Assembly (NCBI GenBank): GCA_041859375.1
Contig: JBHEKP010000196.1
Span: 1 to 14,736, forward strand
Origin: JBHEKP01 sp041859375
GTDB taxonomy: Bacteria; Hydrogenedentota; Hydrogenedentia; Hydrogenedentales; CAITNO01
Length of the DNA: 14,736 bases
Direction of reading: 5' to 3'
A program made the position numbers and the translations under genes. Below are positions 14,041-14,736 of the stretch, one piece after another; the first letter of the stretch is position 1; the number at the start of each line of letters is the position of its first letter. The notes below the pieces were generated by a model, which made no database searches, had not been told where the DNA came from, and was given only the letters and a program-made list of their open reading frames with translations.

Positions 14041-14358
14041 TTAGATTGTTGGTTCACCCTCATTTTTATACCTGTTAAGGATTGTTTCGGCCTTTAGTTT
14101 TGTACGCAAGGCGATATCATCATACGGGTTAATTTTTAACGCCATATCACACATATTAATACATTCATTTATTTTTCTTTCGTGCAAATATAAATTAGAA
14201 ATTGTATTAATTATTTCAATACTATCAGGATATTTATTATATAAGTTTAAAAGTTTTTTCCACGCCGTACTTTTATCTCCCCTCACATAATATCTTCCGA
14301 TTAATCCAACCGCACTTGCGATACGAAATAAATTTATTATTTCAATAATCTTTTTCAT
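14041..14358 (-). CDS. Small TPR-like protein (hypothetical)
   Basis: A 105-residue, AT-rich gene. The N-terminus (KKIIEIINLFRIASAVGLIG) is an amphipathic or short membrane-associated helix. Residues 29-44 form one helix (KSTAWKKLLNLYNKYP), and 47-80 fit one tetratricopeptide repeat (SIEIINTISNLYLHE, then INECINMCDMALKINPYD) with the usual small residue and final Pro. A further helix covers 82-98. TPRs mediate protein-protein contact, and one or two repeats would need a partner or oligomer. The start chosen is the ATG at 14358, just after GAGGAAAA. Two in-frame upstream ATGs lie before or inside the predicted promoter and would add a G+C-rich stretch unlike this gene. Same strand and composition as the membrane pair, followed by repeat copy B. 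Confidence 0.68.
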   Translation of the reverse strand: MKKIIEIINLFRIASAVGLIGRYYVRGDKSTAWKKLLNLYNKYPDSIEIINTISNLYLHERKINECINMCDMALKINPYDDIALRTKLKAETILNRYKNEGEPTI

Positions 14359-14419
14359 TTTTCCTCGTGGCCGCTTCCGGTGCTCCCTCACGCCGCTCAC
14401 GGCTCCGCTTTCTGGTCCC

Positions 14420-14448
14420 GTTTTAACAAAAGTCCCGCTTATTGTCAA
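14420..14448 (-). promoter_or_regulatory. Predicted sigma-70 promoter of the TPR gene
   Basis: On the minus strand a perfect TTGACA (14448-14443) is followed by an optimal 17-nt spacer and TAAAAC (14425-14420, four of six). The leader to the ATG at 14358 would be about 55 nt. It is G+C-rich, with a small GCCG/CGGC hairpin. Confidence 0.5.
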
Positions 14449-14479
14449 CAGGAATTTTTTATTCATAGCTTCATAGTGT

Positions 14480-14528
14480 CCATATTTTGGAAAATGGACG
14501 CTTGGGAAGGGCGAGGGGGCCATTTTCC
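14480..14528. promoter_or_regulatory. Inverted repeat, candidate operator before the WYL-type regulator
   Basis: GGAAAATGG (14489-14497) and CCATTTTCC (14520-14528) are perfect 9-bp inverted copies 22 nt apart, and CCATATTTTGG (14480-14490) partly overlaps the left arm as a degenerate third box. It lies 65 nt before the regulator start, a usual place for autoregulation, and also upstream of the TPR promoter. No experiment or motif database supports it here. Confidence 0.4.
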
Positions 14529-14592
14529 GCTTGATCGGGAAAGGCGTTGCGGGCATGATGGAGGGGTGTTGCCCAACCTATGGAGGCGTGCC

Positions 14593-14736
14593 ATGCCGGA
14601 TCGCGTATACGGTTCCCCCAGCCTGCGGCTGGTGCAGTTGTACATGCTGCTGTGTTCGAGCGGGCGCGAGTATTCGCTGACGCGGCTTTCGAAGATGTTC
14701 GGCTGCTCGCGCCAGTCGGTGCTGCGGATGCTGGAG
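14593..14736 (+). CDS. WYL-type helix-turn-helix transcriptional regulator (5' part only)
   Basis: The first 48 codons are in frame to the window edge, so the gene is cut by the window and is not necessarily truncated in the genome. The sequence reads SLRLVQLYMLLCSSGREYSL then TRLSKMFGCSRQSVLRMLE, a winged helix-turn-helix of the DeoR/YafY (HTH_11) kind that normally precedes a WYL ligand-sensing domain. SRQSVLRMLE is the recognition helix. The WYL domain itself is outside the window, so the family call rests on the N-terminus. GGAGG at 14582-14586, 6 nt before the ATG, fixes the start. It is divergent from the TPR gene, and the intergenic inverted repeat at 14480-14528 is a possible self-binding site. 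Confidence 0.78.
   Translation, partial: MPDRVYGSPSLRLVQLYMLLCSSGREYSLTRLSKMFGCSRQSVLRMLE

Noticed and set aside
14359..14556. Longer start for the TPR gene (up to 66 more residues)
   Set aside because: It would cover the TTGACA-N17-TAAAAC promoter and a G+C-rich stretch unlike the gene; the internal ATG at 14358 has a ribosome site.

Overview
The window is high-G+C bacterial chromosome (by eye well above 60% G+C in most genes) with a sharply different AT-rich patch near the right end. It contains a Gfo/Idh/MocA oxidoreductase, a sodium:solute symporter with a small overlapping membrane partner, secreted proteins with choice-of-anchor-type repeats and a C-terminal sorting tail, a large membrane protein ending in a pseudopilin-like module, and a WYL-type regulator. 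This mix is typical of the PVC/Hydrogenedentota/Planctomycetota side of the tree. That placement is inferred from gene style, because no rRNA or marker gene long enough for phylogeny is present.

Left part (1-5098, plus strand): a small lipoprotein with its own terminator; then rlmB (23S rRNA 2'-O-methyltransferase) followed 3 nt later by a Gfo/Idh/MocA oxidoreductase; then an 816-residue polytopic membrane protein with a GspG-like C-terminal module. A strong hairpin at 5129-5171 separates this gene from the convergent minus-strand block.

Middle (5212-12490, minus strand): a VLCAD/ACAD9-sized acyl-CoA dehydrogenase, a secreted zinc metalloprotease with Ig-like and choice-of-anchor-D-like repeats and a sorting tail, and a tight three-gene operon. 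Read from 12490 leftwards, the operon is an 81-residue two-helix membrane protein, a sodium:solute symporter and a transglutaminase-fold lipoprotein. Its genes overlap as ATGA and ATGCTAG, so translation is probably coupled. I infer that the small protein and the symporter work as one transport unit and that the lipoprotein acts at the cell surface.

Right part (12491-14736): a gene-free repeat stretch of about 590 nt holds a pair of inverted palindromic elements and a CCCCCTTC palindrome. It is followed by an AT-rich island of three small minus-strand genes: two overlapping membrane proteins and a TPR protein. Two copies of a ~57-nt hairpin-bearing direct repeat lie at the 3' ends of the two transcription units, and one copy supplies the last codons and stop of its gene. 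The window closes with the 5' end of a divergent WYL-type HTH regulator preceded by an inverted repeat that could be its operator. The most unusual structure is the repeat-bounded AT-rich island. I see no CRISPR array, tRNA, rRNA, integrase or transposase.
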